In this document: positions 34,686 through 43,046 of the stretch, in pieces
Layout of the letters: the number at the start of each line of letters is the position of its first letter
Numbering within the stretch: position 1 is the first letter of the stretch
Source: DAIDKA01 sp963726995
GTDB lineage: Bacteria > Pseudomonadota > Gammaproteobacteria > Steroidobacterales > Steroidobacteraceae
Length of the DNA stretch: 64,000 bases
Assembly: GCA_963726995.1 (NCBI GenBank)
Contig: CAVSEP010000004.1
Span: 124,001 to 188,000, forward strand
Direction: 5' to 3'
Notes under the pieces: model-generated
Told to the model about the DNA's origin: nothing
Databases searched by the model: none
What the model saw: only the letters and a program-made list of their open reading frames with translations
Made by a program: the position numbers and the translations under genes

Positions 34686-35963
34686 ATGAGCGGGCGCTAC
34701 GGCCGCCTGTGGCGTTGGGTGTGGCGCGCCGTGCTGCCGCTCGTTCTGCAAGGAGCGGCCAGCGCGGGGTTCAGCACCGAGGTCACGGCGGCCCACCATC
34801 TGAGCGGCGCACTGCCCGATGGCGCCTTATGGCGTATCGCGGTGCCTGCGGATTGGAATGGCACGCTCCTTCTCTACAGTCACGGCTATGCGCCGCAGGT
34901 TCAGGCGCCGGCGCTAGCGCCGCGCGGCCTGGAGAGTTGGCTGTTGCAACACGGCTATGCACTGGCCGCTTCCTCGTATGCCGGCGCGGGCTGGGCGGTC
35001 GCTGAGGCGGTGCCGGATCAGCAGGCGACTCTCCGGCAGTTCGCGGACAGGGTGGGCAGGCCACGACGCACCATCGCCTGGGGGGAGTCGATGGGGGGAC
35101 TCATCACCGTGGCACTCGCCGAATCTCCCTCATCGGGTTTGGATGGCGCCCTGAGCGCCTGTGGGTCTGTGGCCGGCACGCTGACCATGATGAATATGGC
35201 GCTGGATGGCGCCTTTGCATTCAAGATCCTCATCGGGCCGGAGCCGAATCGCGTGCAGCAGGCCATGACCTCGGCAGCGGGGCGGGCACGGCTGGCCTTG
35301 GCGGCTGCATTGGGCGGTCTGCCGCTGTGGTCGCAACCCGAAACCCAGCGGCCATCCGCGGCAGATCTGCAGGGCCAGCTCGAGCAGATCGCCGGCACCT
35401 TCGCCGCCGGTGTGTTCCTGCCGCGGCAGGATCAGGAACAGCGCGCCGGGGGTGAGTTTTCCTGGAACTCCGGGGTGGACTACCGCCTGCTGCTGCAGCG
35501 CTCCGGGCGCCGGCGCTGGGTGGAAGCCATTTACCGCAACTCAGGGCTCAGTCTTGCGCGCGACCTGGAAACCTTGAACGCGGCCCCCCGAATCAACGCG
35601 AATCCGCAGGCCGTAGCCTATATGCGCGCGCACTATGACCCGAGTGGCGCGCTGCAGATTCCCCTTGTGAGCTACCACACCATCGGCGACGGCTTGACCT
35701 CTCCAGTATTGGAAGGGGTGTACGCCGGCAAGGTTGATCAGGCAGGTCATGAATCGAGCCTGCGATTCGCGTGGGTTGAGGCAGCGGGGCACTGCACGTT
35801 TTCCCCGGCCGAACACCTCAGTGCGCTGCGAACCCTGGAGTTGAGGCTCAAGACCGGACGCTGGCGGGCAAGTCCCCGGCAGCTGAACGCCATTTCGATG
35901 CCCTCTAGCCTCGGGCCGCAACGCTTCATTCACTACACCCCTGACCCGTTGCCGCGAAACTAG
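34686..35963 (+). CDS. Exported alpha/beta hydrolase
   Basis: A 425-residue protein with a signal peptide (VWRAVLPLVLQGAASAG). Alpha/beta hydrolase features are 'WNGTLLLYSHGYAP' (oxyanion loop), nucleophile GESMGG with Ser135, and a late His in 'WVEAAGHCTFSPAEH' (about 367). Similar exported hydrolases occur in gene clusters for degrading ester-containing natural products. It follows the hydrolase at 33693 with 9 bp spacing and precedes the TonB receptor by about 105 bp, which have their own palindromic boxes. No close experimentally known family member comes to mind. Confidence 0.82.
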   Translation: MSGRYGRLWRWVWRAVLPLVLQGAASAGFSTEVTAAHHLSGALPDGALWRIAVPADWNGTLLLYSHGYAPQVQAPALAPRGLESWLLQHGYALAASSYAGAGWAVAEAVPDQQATLRQFADRVGRPRRTIAWGESMGGLITVALAESPSSGLDGALSACGSVAGTLTMMNMALDGAFAFKILIGPEPNRVQQAMTSAAGRARLALAAALGGLPLWSQPETQRPSAADLQGQLEQIAGTFAAGVFLPRQDQEQRAGGEFSWNSGVDYRLLLQRSGRRRWVEAIYRNSGLSLARDLETLNAAPRINANPQAVAYMRAHYDPSGALQIPLVSYHTIGDGLTSPVLEGVYAGKVDQAGHESSLRFAWVEAAGHCTFSPAEHLSALRTLELRLKTGRWRASPRQLNAISMPSSLGPQRFIHYTPDPLPRN

Positions 35964-35981
35964 GTTATGAAAATGGGTTGT

Positions 35982-35992
35982 TAGTTCAACTA
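35982..35992. promoter_or_regulatory. Compact palindrome TAGTTcAACTA
   Basis: An 11-bp inverted repeat with the same half-site (TAGTT/AACTA) as the larger boxes but one-base spacing. It lies 33 bp before box C in front of the TonB receptor gene and may be an auxiliary site. Confidence 0.35.
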
Positions 35993-36020
35993 CTATTGCT
36001 TTCCGTCGCGGCGATTTCTA

Positions 36021-36047
36021 CAATTAGTAGATAAGGTCAACTAATTG
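36021..36047. promoter_or_regulatory. Palindromic box C (candidate MarR operator), strongest copy
   Basis: Perfect 8-bp arms CAATTAGT (36021-36028) and ACTAATTG (36040-36047) with an 11-base spacer. The inner 20 bases (36025-36044) match box A and box D in 15 of 20 positions each. It ends 22 bp before the TonB receptor ATG, where a bound repressor would block transcription. Confidence 0.6.
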
Positions 36048-36069
36048 ACGTTTTCGAGGGGAGCAATTC

Positions 36070-38766
36070 ATGAACGGCAAAGTGATCGCTGTCCTGTGCT
36101 GCGCGAGCGCGGCGGCCAGCCTTGGCGCGCTGGCGAATGCGGCGGACAATCCGCCCGCCACGCAGTCCACGCCGGATCAACCGAGCGCTCCAGCGCAGCT
36201 CCAGGAGGTGGTTGTCACCGGCACCCTGATTCGCAATGTCGCGCCGGTGGGTTCAACCTTGATAACCATGGATCAGGGGCAGCTGCAGCAAACTGGCGCC
36301 ACATCCCTCGCCGAAGCCTTGCGCACCATGCCCCAGGTCGACAATCTGGGCGTCTCCGACGCGAGCCGTTCCGGCACCGGCGGCGCCGGCAATATCGTGT
36401 ATGGAAATTCCATAAATCTGCGGGGATTGAGCCCCTTTGCCACGCTGACGCTCGTGGATGGTCACCGCGTACCGACCGGCGGAACAACCGGATCCACCGT
36501 CGATCCGGACGCGTTTCCGGCACTAATGCTGCAGCGGGTGGATATCGTTGCGGACGGCGCCTCGGCGACCTACGGATCTGACGCCATTGCCGGCGTCGTC
36601 AATCTTATCCTGCGCCGCAACGTCGAAGGCATCGAAGTCGACGGTACCTACGGTTTCGCCAATGGGTACGAGGAGAACCGCGAAGCAGTCATGGCCGGCC
36701 ACAGCTGGGGCAGTGGACAGTTCAGCATCGCGTTCGAGCAGAACTATCACTCTGCCCTGAACGGTCAGGACCGTGCCTTCTTCGAGTCAAATCAAACCGC
36801 GGAAGGTGGCACCAACTACGACACCCAGCAGTGCAACCCAGGCACTATAGTGGTTGGTAACACCACCTATGCCATCCCCAAAGGTGGCGTGACCCCGGCG
36901 AACGCTGCCAGCCTGATTCCGGGTACGGCGAATTATTGTGATCTGGCCAAGTACCAGGACATCCTGCCGCGCGTGCGCCACAGTAACGTGGCCTTCACCC
37001 TGGATCAGAAACTGGGCGATCGCATCAGTCTGTTTGCGGATGGCACCTACTCCAAGCGGACCTTCCAGTTCCGCGGCGCGGCTCCGACTGGTCCTTTGGA
37101 GGTGCCGTCCTCTAATGCGTATTTCGTGGCACCGCCTGGAACCGCGCCGAGCGTCGAAACGGTCAATTACAGCTTTGCGAATGACCTGGGGCCCTACAGC
37201 AATGACCTGGGCACATCGATCAATTTTCAGGGCACGATGGGCCTGAAGGCGGATCTGGGCCACGATTGGCTATTGCAGGTCGATGGCACGGCCGGCCGCG
37301 ATCGGGATTTTGTCTACGATCCTCCCAATGCGCTGGTGAACCGCAACCTGGCGGGCGCCCTGGCAAGCGGTAATCCGGCCACCGCTCTCAACGTCTATGG
37401 CGGAGCCAACCCTGCCAGCGTGATCAATCCCATTTTCAGCGGAATATTCTATGGCCCGGGATTTGCGCGCGAACAGGTCATGGAGGCGCAGGTGGATGGA
37501 AAGCTCTTTGCCTTGCCCGGCGGCGACGTGCGCCTTGCCCTCGGCGGGCAGTGGCGTCACGACGAACTGGAGTATGGTCTGGTCGCCGGACCGACCGGTG
37601 CACAGCTGAAGATCGACGAGCATTTGAGCCGTCATTCGGATTCAGCATTTGCGGAAATACTCGTTCCCCTGGTCGGCAGCGGCAATGCACTTCCCGGGAT
37701 TCAGCGGCTGGATCTGGATGTCGCGGGTCGGTACGAAAATTACAGCGATTTCGGCAGCACGAGTCATCCGAAGATCGGATTGAACTGGACGCCGAGCGAG
37801 GGTTGGATGGTGCATGCCAGCTATGGCACCTCATTTCGTGCGCCGCTGCTCTCGGAGCTGGTCGGTCCGCTGCGGGGCGTCTTCGTGCAGACCTACTCCG
37901 ATCCGCTGGCGCCCTCGGGCACCTCGGTCGGCTATACGCTGGGCGGCGGCAACACTGCCCTGAAGCCCGAGACCGCCACCACCTTCTCGGCGGGAATCGA
38001 TGTGTCGCCCACCGATCAGAGCAAGATCAGCCTGACCTATTACAACATCAACTATAAGAACCAGATCGCGAGCTACCTGTCCGATCTGACCATCTTGCAG
38101 CAGACGAATGAACTGGGAGGCCTGGTCACGCGCTGCCCGTCGGCAGCCTGCACGGCCTTGGTGAACCAGTATACGACCGGCCCCGGCGCGCTGCCGATAC
38201 TCGGACCGCCGCTGGCCAATCCCAGCGTCTTCGTGAACGGCCTGGAGGAGAATCTGGGTGCGACCAAGACGCAGGGCCTGGACCTGGTGGGCAGTTCCGG
38301 CTTGCCGCTGCCGCTGCCGGGAAAATGGGCGGTGGACGTATCCGCCAATCTGACGACGCAGTACGACGTGCAGTTCGCGCCCGGCGGCGCCTACTTCAAG
38401 GTGCTCAATACCATCGGTTATCCGCTGCGGCTACGTATGCGCGGTGACATCGGCTGGGCGTACGGTCCGTTCACCACCAAGCTCTTCGTCAACTTCGTCA
38501 ACGGATACGACAATACGGAAACCACCCCCACGCAGTCGGTGAATTCCTTTGTGACCGAAGACCTTGATGTGGCCTTCGATGCCGGCCAGGTGCTGAAGTG
38601 GGACCTGGCCCGGGATCTGACCTTCGCGTTTCACGTCACCAACATCGGCAATGTCACGCCGCCGTATGTGAATATTCCGATCGGCGATGGTGGCGGCGGC
38701 TACGATGGCACGGCCGCCAGTCCATTGGGTCGCGTCATCTCATTGGGCTTCGGCAAGAAGTTCTGA
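36070..38766 (+). CDS. TonB-dependent outer-membrane receptor
   Basis: An 898-residue receptor with a signal peptide (VIAVLCCASAAASLGALANA). The N-terminal TonB-box/plug region is 'LQEVVVTGTLIRNVAPVGS' followed by 'ATSLAEALRTMPQ' and 'LILRRNVEGIEVDGTYG'. The rest is a 22-strand barrel ending in the canonical aromatic residue (GFGKKF). It would take up a large or scarce substrate using TonB energy. Receptors of this large type in oligotrophs often serve catabolic clusters rather than iron. GAGGGGAGC precedes the ATG. Box C directly upstream suggests MarR control with the neighbouring hydrolases. Confidence 0.94.
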   Translation: MNGKVIAVLCCASAAASLGALANAADNPPATQSTPDQPSAPAQLQEVVVTGTLIRNVAPVGSTLITMDQGQLQQTGATSLAEALRTMPQVDNLGVSDASRSGTGGAGNIVYGNSINLRGLSPFATLTLVDGHRVPTGGTTGSTVDPDAFPALMLQRVDIVADGASATYGSDAIAGVVNLILRRNVEGIEVDGTYGFANGYEENREAVMAGHSWGSGQFSIAFEQNYHSALNGQDRAFFESNQTAEGGTNYDTQQCNPGTIVVGNTTYAIPKGGVTPANAASLIPGTANYCDLAKYQDILPRVRHSNVAFTLDQKLGDRISLFADGTYSKRTFQFRGAAPTGPLEVPSSNAYFVAPPGTAPSVETVNYSFANDLGPYSNDLGTSINFQGTMGLKADLGHDWLLQVDGTAGRDRDFVYDPPNALVNRNLAGALASGNPATALNVYGGANPASVINPIFSGIFYGPGFAREQVMEAQVDGKLFALPGGDVRLALGGQWRHDELEYGLVAGPTGAQLKIDEHLSRHSDSAFAEILVPLVGSGNALPGIQRLDLDVAGRYENYSDFGSTSHPKIGLNWTPSEGWMVHASYGTSFRAPLLSELVGPLRGVFVQTYSDPLAPSGTSVGYTLGGGNTALKPETATTFSAGIDVSPTDQSKISLTYYNINYKNQIASYLSDLTILQQTNELGGLVTRCPSAACTALVNQYTTGPGALPILGPPLANPSVFVNGLEENLGATKTQGLDLVGSSGLPLPLPGKWAVDVSANLTTQYDVQFAPGGAYFKVLNTIGYPLRLRMRGDIGWAYGPFTTKLFVNFVNGYDNTETTPTQSVNSFVTEDLDVAFDAGQVLKWDLARDLTFAFHVTNIGNVTPPYVNIPIGDGGGGYDGTAASPLGRVISLGFGKKF

Positions 38767-38777
38767 GCGGGGCCCCG

Positions 38778-38803
38778 GGTGCGCATCTCAGGTGATGCGC
38801 ACC
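38778..38803. terminator. Hairpin between the convergent TonB receptor and capA-like genes
   Basis: Perfect 10-bp arms (GGTGCGCATC, GATGCGCACC) around a 6-nt loop. The loop includes the stop codon of the minus-strand gene. It has no T-run, so it may act as a bidirectional 3'-end hairpin. Confidence 0.55.
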
Positions 38804-39906
38804 ATGTCCGCGCCGGCAGAATATTGCAGCGGCGGCAGGCCGGCTTCGTGTGAAATGCGCCGTACGTATTGCAGCACCGCGTCGGCGCGGGGCCCCTGGG
38901 CAAGGGTGGGTCGACCGGGCGCTTCCACAAAGACCGGGACAAAGCCGGCCTGGGAAATACGACCGTCCTCGATCACCACCCGCGCCAGCATCCCGTGCAC
39001 CGCCTCGGGATGAAAGGGCGCGAGGAAGTACTGCGGATCGGGCTCAAATCCAAACCGCAGGCGCCGCTGCCGGGCCCACTCGGCCCGTTTGGGGTTCGTC
39101 TGCTCCAAGCTGAGGGCGCGAGTGACGACGCAACCGTTGCCAAGACCATGGAAGATCGGCCGGTCGCGATAAATCTCGATGCCTCGCAATATATGCGCGT
39201 GATGCCCAATGACCAGATCTGCGCCCGCATCGATGGCGGCCTGGGCCAGCGGCCGCTCGTACGGGGCGAGCGTGACCGGCGTATGCACGACGCCCTTGTG
39301 CAGGGCGACGATGCACAACTGGGCGCCGCGATCGCGCGCCGCACGAATGTCCTCGGCCATCTGCCTCACGGAGTCCGGATCTGGCCACTGCAATGCTGCG
39401 GCTGGTTTGATCGGCCCAGCATCGGCGCTGGTAACCCGGACATAGGCGCAGCCCGGCGAGCGTGGCTGTGCCCAACTTTCCTGCGGCCCCACGCAGTTGT
39501 AACTGAGCAGCGCCACCTGCTCAGTGCCGGCCTGAAGCCAGGCGGGTTCGCGCGCGCGAGCCAGGTTCGCACCCGCGCCGCAGTGCCGGATACCTATGCG
39601 GTCCAGTTCGGCGAGGGTGTCCTCGATGCCCTCGGCGCCGCAATCGGCCATGTGATTGCCGGCCAGGGTCAGCGCATCGATGCCGGCACGGGCCAGCGCT
39701 TCCAGGTGCTCCGGCGGGGCGCCTGGGGCGGGCACATCGGCGGCCAGTTCGTGGCCGCGACGCGTATGCGGCACTTCCAGGTGACCGATGCTCAGGGAGG
39801 CCCCCCGCAGGCATGGCGCGATGCCGCTCAGCCAGTAGTCGGGGTCCGGCTCATCCAGAACCAGATCACCGCAAAAGACCAGACTGTGCGCGGCTACGGG
39901 CTGCAT
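38788..39906 (-). CDS. CapA-type metallophosphoesterase family protein
   Basis: A 372-residue protein of the CapA/PgsA-like family. 'LVFCGDLVLDEPD' gives the first metal Asp, 'LTLAGNHMADCGAEGIEDTL' the N-H motif and 'VIGHHAHILRGIEIY' the late His pair with 'FHGLGNGCV'. No signal peptide is visible. CapA proteins are named from polyglutamate capsule export, but no capB/C genes are here, so a different phosphoesterase role is more likely. The ATG is 3 bp after the upstream hydrolase stop (39910), so the two are co-translated. Confidence 0.87.
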   Translation of the reverse strand: MQPVAAHSLVFCGDLVLDEPDPDYWLSGIAPCLRGASLSIGHLEVPHTRRGHELAADVPAPGAPPEHLEALARAGIDALTLAGNHMADCGAEGIEDTLAELDRIGIRHCGAGANLARAREPAWLQAGTEQVALLSYNCVGPQESWAQPRSPGCAYVRVTSADAGPIKPAAALQWPDPDSVRQMAEDIRAARDRGAQLCIVALHKGVVHTPVTLAPYERPLAQAAIDAGADLVIGHHAHILRGIEIYRDRPIFHGLGNGCVVTRALSLEQTNPKRAEWARQRRLRFGFEPDPQYFLAPFHPEAVHGMLARVVIEDGRISQAGFVPVFVEAPGRPTLAQGPRADAVLQYVRRISHEAGLPPLQYSAGADMVRIT

Positions 39907-39909
39907 TGG

Positions 39910-41646
39910 CTACGGTGCGGCGGGTTCCAGCGGCAGATCAAGCCACGCCGGGCTGGTGGGCGTGCTGGACAAGGTAATCCGCGTGCCTTCCACGCCGGGA
40001 TCGCGCGCGCGCTCGCGGTAGTCGGCACCCATCAGGGCCAGTTGCAGGTGGTGCCCGGCCCGGACCGTGTACGAGGTCGGCAGCAGGTCGAAATGCAGGG
40101 TCACCAGCTCGCCGGGCGGCACAGGACTCGCATCTTGTGCGTAGGCCCGGTGCCAGGGAGTGCCGGGGACGCTGAACGGCGGCGTCGCCTCGGCCCGCAG
40201 CGAGGCCTTCAGTCTGCCCTCGGTGATGACAATGATGCGGCCGTCGGGCACAACATCCTCGAGATAGGCAAACAGGTTGGCGTCGGCGCGATCGGTGCGA
40301 ATGGGCAGATTCACGACCGGATTGCCGGTGAGGGTGAGGTCCGCCGGCAGCGGGGCGCTGCGAACCGCGAGACCTTCGCCGGCGGTGTGACAGGGTTGCA
40401 TGAACGGCCCGACGCCGCCCCCGGGACAGTTCACATCGGTATGCACGACAAAGGCGGTCTCGAACGGCCGCGCCGGCGCCTGCCGTGCAAGGGCGGCGCC
40501 GATGAACCAGCGTTCCAGGCGCATGTGGGGCACCGGCCAGGTCGGCGCGGACTTCCAGCTGCCCTCCGCATCGCCATCCATCGTGAAGTAGTGCACCGGC
40601 GGCTGCGTGTCCAGGCCCACCGCCATGTCCTTGAGGTAGGTGTCAAAGAAACGATGAATTTCCTGCAGCAGCTCGAAGCCGGGGTTTTGGCAGTGACGCC
40701 AGGGTCCGATCAGCACTCTGGCGCCCGGCAGGTTCAACAGCGCGATGAGCCCCTGGTCGCGCAGCTCGTCGTGCCAGCCGCCCATGATGTAAACCGGGAC
40801 GCCCAGCTGGCGCAACTGCGGCGCATAGCTGCTGATGCTGCTCTCGGCCCAGAAGCGCGAGCCCACCAGCGCCGACCAGCTGTCCCGAAACGGCAGCTGT
40901 TGCCACATTGCCAGCAGATCCGTGGACTTCTGATGCTCCAGGGCAGCCGCTCGCAACAGCGTCTTATCCGCATCCGCAGCCACCGGCTCGACGCTCATGT
41001 CCTCCTCGAGAGTGCGCTGCGGCCCGGTCCCCCATTGGGCAAAAATGCCGCCGCGGCGCATGGCATCGAACTTGTTCCAGGAGAAGCAGCCGGCGAATAC
41101 GGCGCGCAGATGCGGCGGCCGGGAGCTGAGCGCATGCATCGCAGCGTCGCCGGTGTTCGAGCAGCCATAGATGCCGACCTTGCCGCTGGACCACGGCTGC
41201 GCCGCCAGCCATTCCGTCAGCTCGTAGGCATCATCGTCCTCGGTGCGGTCGTTGTATCCCCGGCGAGCGCCGAAGGACTGACCGTTGCCGCGACGCGCCA
41301 CCTGTACGACGACATAACCATAAGCGGTGAGGGCGGGGAGGTTGTTCAAGCCGGCCGCGGCAGGCTCCTGGGCGGCGTCCCTGGCCTCGGTGATCGACAG
41401 CGCGTGCTGCCAAATGACCGGAAAGCGCCCCGCAGCCGGCTGGCCGTCCCGGGCCGGGCGGGAGATCCGCACGGCGAGGCGCACCCCATCACGCATGGGC
41501 AGGTACATGCTGGAACTGACCGATTCGCTGAATAGCCGTGCCGGGCTATAGCTGCCAAAGCTCGCGACCGGCGCCGCCCGCAGCATCGGGCAGGTCGCGG
41601 CGATGAGCGGCAACAACGGCAGCACCCAATGGCGTAGCTTTGGCAC
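39910..41646 (-). CDS. CocE/NonD family exported hydrolase
   Basis: A 578-residue hydrolase of the X-Pro dipeptidyl-peptidase/cocaine esterase (S15) family, with a signal peptide (LPLLPLIAATCPMLRAA). 'MRDGVRLAVRISRP' opens the catalytic domain. 'YGYVVVQVARRGNGQS' precedes the nucleophile in GIYGCSNTG (Ser163), and 'MGGWHDELRDQGL' follows. The C-terminal jelly-roll has 'GELVTLHFDLLPTSYTVRAGHHLQLAL'. It probably cleaves esters or amides in the periplasm. The start is GTG with GGGGGG upstream. Box D lies 33 bp upstream, shared with the divergent CoA-transferase operon. Confidence 0.92.
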   Translation of the reverse strand: MPKLRHWVLPLLPLIAATCPMLRAAPVASFGSYSPARLFSESVSSSMYLPMRDGVRLAVRISRPARDGQPAAGRFPVIWQHALSITEARDAAQEPAAAGLNNLPALTAYGYVVVQVARRGNGQSFGARRGYNDRTEDDDAYELTEWLAAQPWSSGKVGIYGCSNTGDAAMHALSSRPPHLRAVFAGCFSWNKFDAMRRGGIFAQWGTGPQRTLEEDMSVEPVAADADKTLLRAAALEHQKSTDLLAMWQQLPFRDSWSALVGSRFWAESSISSYAPQLRQLGVPVYIMGGWHDELRDQGLIALLNLPGARVLIGPWRHCQNPGFELLQEIHRFFDTYLKDMAVGLDTQPPVHYFTMDGDAEGSWKSAPTWPVPHMRLERWFIGAALARQAPARPFETAFVVHTDVNCPGGGVGPFMQPCHTAGEGLAVRSAPLPADLTLTGNPVVNLPIRTDRADANLFAYLEDVVPDGRIIVITEGRLKASLRAEATPPFSVPGTPWHRAYAQDASPVPPGELVTLHFDLLPTSYTVRAGHHLQLALMGADYRERARDPGVEGTRITLSSTPTSPAWLDLPLEPAAP

Positions 41647-41678
41647 GGTTCACCCCCCGTCCGACAGAATGGCAATAA

Positions 41679-41698
41679 TAGTTGATAAGATAACCTAT
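41679..41698. promoter_or_regulatory. Palindromic box D (candidate MarR operator)
   Basis: TAGTTGATAAG then ATAACCTAT; 15 of 20 positions agree with box C. It sits between the divergent CocE-type hydrolase gene and the CoA-transferase operon, so it could control both. Confidence 0.55.
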
Positions 41699-41795
41699 AT
41701 TATGGACCTCCGGACAGGCGGCGAGGCGTGCCGGTACAATGCCGGCGCCGGGACCCCGAGAAACTCCGGGACTTTGCAGAAGGGAGATTAGAGAA

Positions 41796-43046
41796 TTGGC
41801 GCAGCCGCTTGCCGGTTACCGTGTCGCGGACTTCAGTCACGTGATGGCCGGACCCTTCTGTTCGCACTTTCTGCGCTTGCTGGGCGCGGAGGTGATCAAG
41901 GTTGAAAATCTCAGCGGCGATCCAATGCGGAACTACGGCCCGTTCCGTCGCTGGGACGGGATGGCGCCGGCGTTCGTCGCCGCCAATGTGGGCAAGAAGT
42001 CCATCGCGATAAATCTGAAGCAGCCCCGCGGGGTCGAGCTGGCGCAGCGCCTCATCGCCAGCTGTGATGTGGTCCTGGAGAACTTCCGCCCCGGTGTCAT
42101 GCAACGGCTGGGACTGGGCTATGAGGCGTGCCGAACGCTACGGCCGGCGCTGATCTATTGTTCAATCTCGGGCTATGGTCAATCGGGCCCGCAGCGCGAC
42201 TATCCGGCGATCGATAATATCGTTCAGGCGACCAGTGGGATGATGGCGAGCAACGGCGATGAGGGTGATCCCCCCTCGCGGGTGGGCTGGCCGGCCGTGG
42301 ACACCTACACCGGTACGCTGGCGGCCCTGGCGGTGCTGGCCGCGTTGCTGCAAAGGGACCGGTTCGGCAATGGCCAGTATATCGATGTGTCCATGCTGGA
42401 TGCGTCGTTGGTGATGCTGACCTCGCTGGCCACGCCGTATCTGGTCGCAGGACAGCTGCTGCCGCGCACCGGCAATACCGGCTACAGCGGCGCTCCGACC
42501 GCCGCGGTTTTCATGACCCGTGATGGTTCGCGCATCTCCCTGGGGGTGGTGCAGGACAACCAGTTCGCGGCGCTATGCCGGGCGGTCGGCCTGCCGGAGC
42601 TGCTCGATGACCCGCGGTTTGCGACCATCGTGGATCGCGCGCTGCCGGATAATTCCCGCGAGATTCAGGCGCGGCTCGCGAAAGTGTTTGCCGCGCGCGA
42701 TGGGGCTGAATGGGAGCGTGTGCTCAACGGCGTTGGGGCGCCGTGTGGGCTGGTGCGTGACGTGGCAGAGGCCTGCGAGAGCGCGCGGGAGAGCGGACGC
42801 GGACTGCTCGAAGCCGTGGACGTACGGCTGCCTTCCGGGGAGCACACTCGCGCGGAGTACCTCAATGCGGGATTCGTCTTTGCGACCGACGGGCCGGGGG
42901 GCGCGAGCAGCGTGCCGGCGGTCGGGGAGCACACGCGCGAAGTGATGACCTCACTGCGCTACGATGATCAGCAGATCGGGGCGCTGCTTGCCGAAGGCGT
43001 GGTCAGTGCTCCGGCTCAGTCCACATGCACACAGCGGACACGGTAG
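41796..43046 (+). CDS. Family III CoA-transferase (CaiB/BaiF)
   Basis: A CoA-transferase of about 416 residues moving CoA between carboxylic acids. 'YRVADFSHVMAGPFCSHFLRLLGAEVIKVE' is the family start, with 'CSISGYGQSGP' and the catalytic Asp in 'PAVDTYTG', followed by 'FGNGQYIDVSMLDASL'. I place the start at TTG 41796, where AAGGGAGA precedes at good spacing and homologues begin. An ATG at 41739 without a ribosome site would add 19 residues. First gene of a tight operon; the permease start overlaps its end by 22 bp. Together with two more CoA-transferase domains downstream it probably activates an imported acid. Confidence 0.92.
   Translation: MAQPLAGYRVADFSHVMAGPFCSHFLRLLGAEVIKVENLSGDPMRNYGPFRRWDGMAPAFVAANVGKKSIAINLKQPRGVELAQRLIASCDVVLENFRPGVMQRLGLGYEACRTLRPALIYCSISGYGQSGPQRDYPAIDNIVQATSGMMASNGDEGDPPSRVGWPAVDTYTGTLAALAVLAALLQRDRFGNGQYIDVSMLDASLVMLTSLATPYLVAGQLLPRTGNTGYSGAPTAAVFMTRDGSRISLGVVQDNQFAALCRAVGLPELLDDPRFATIVDRALPDNSREIQARLAKVFAARDGAEWERVLNGVGAPCGLVRDVAEACESARESGRGLLEAVDVRLPSGEHTRAEYLNAGFVFATDGPGGASSVPAVGEHTREVMTSLRYDDQQIGALLAEGVVSAPAQSTCTQRTR

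Noticed and set aside
38869..41535. 888-codon plus-strand open frame opposite the CapA- and CocE-type genes
   Set aside because: Composition is Gly/Arg/His-rich without domain motifs; both minus-strand genes show clear families, so this is a high-GC antisense shadow.
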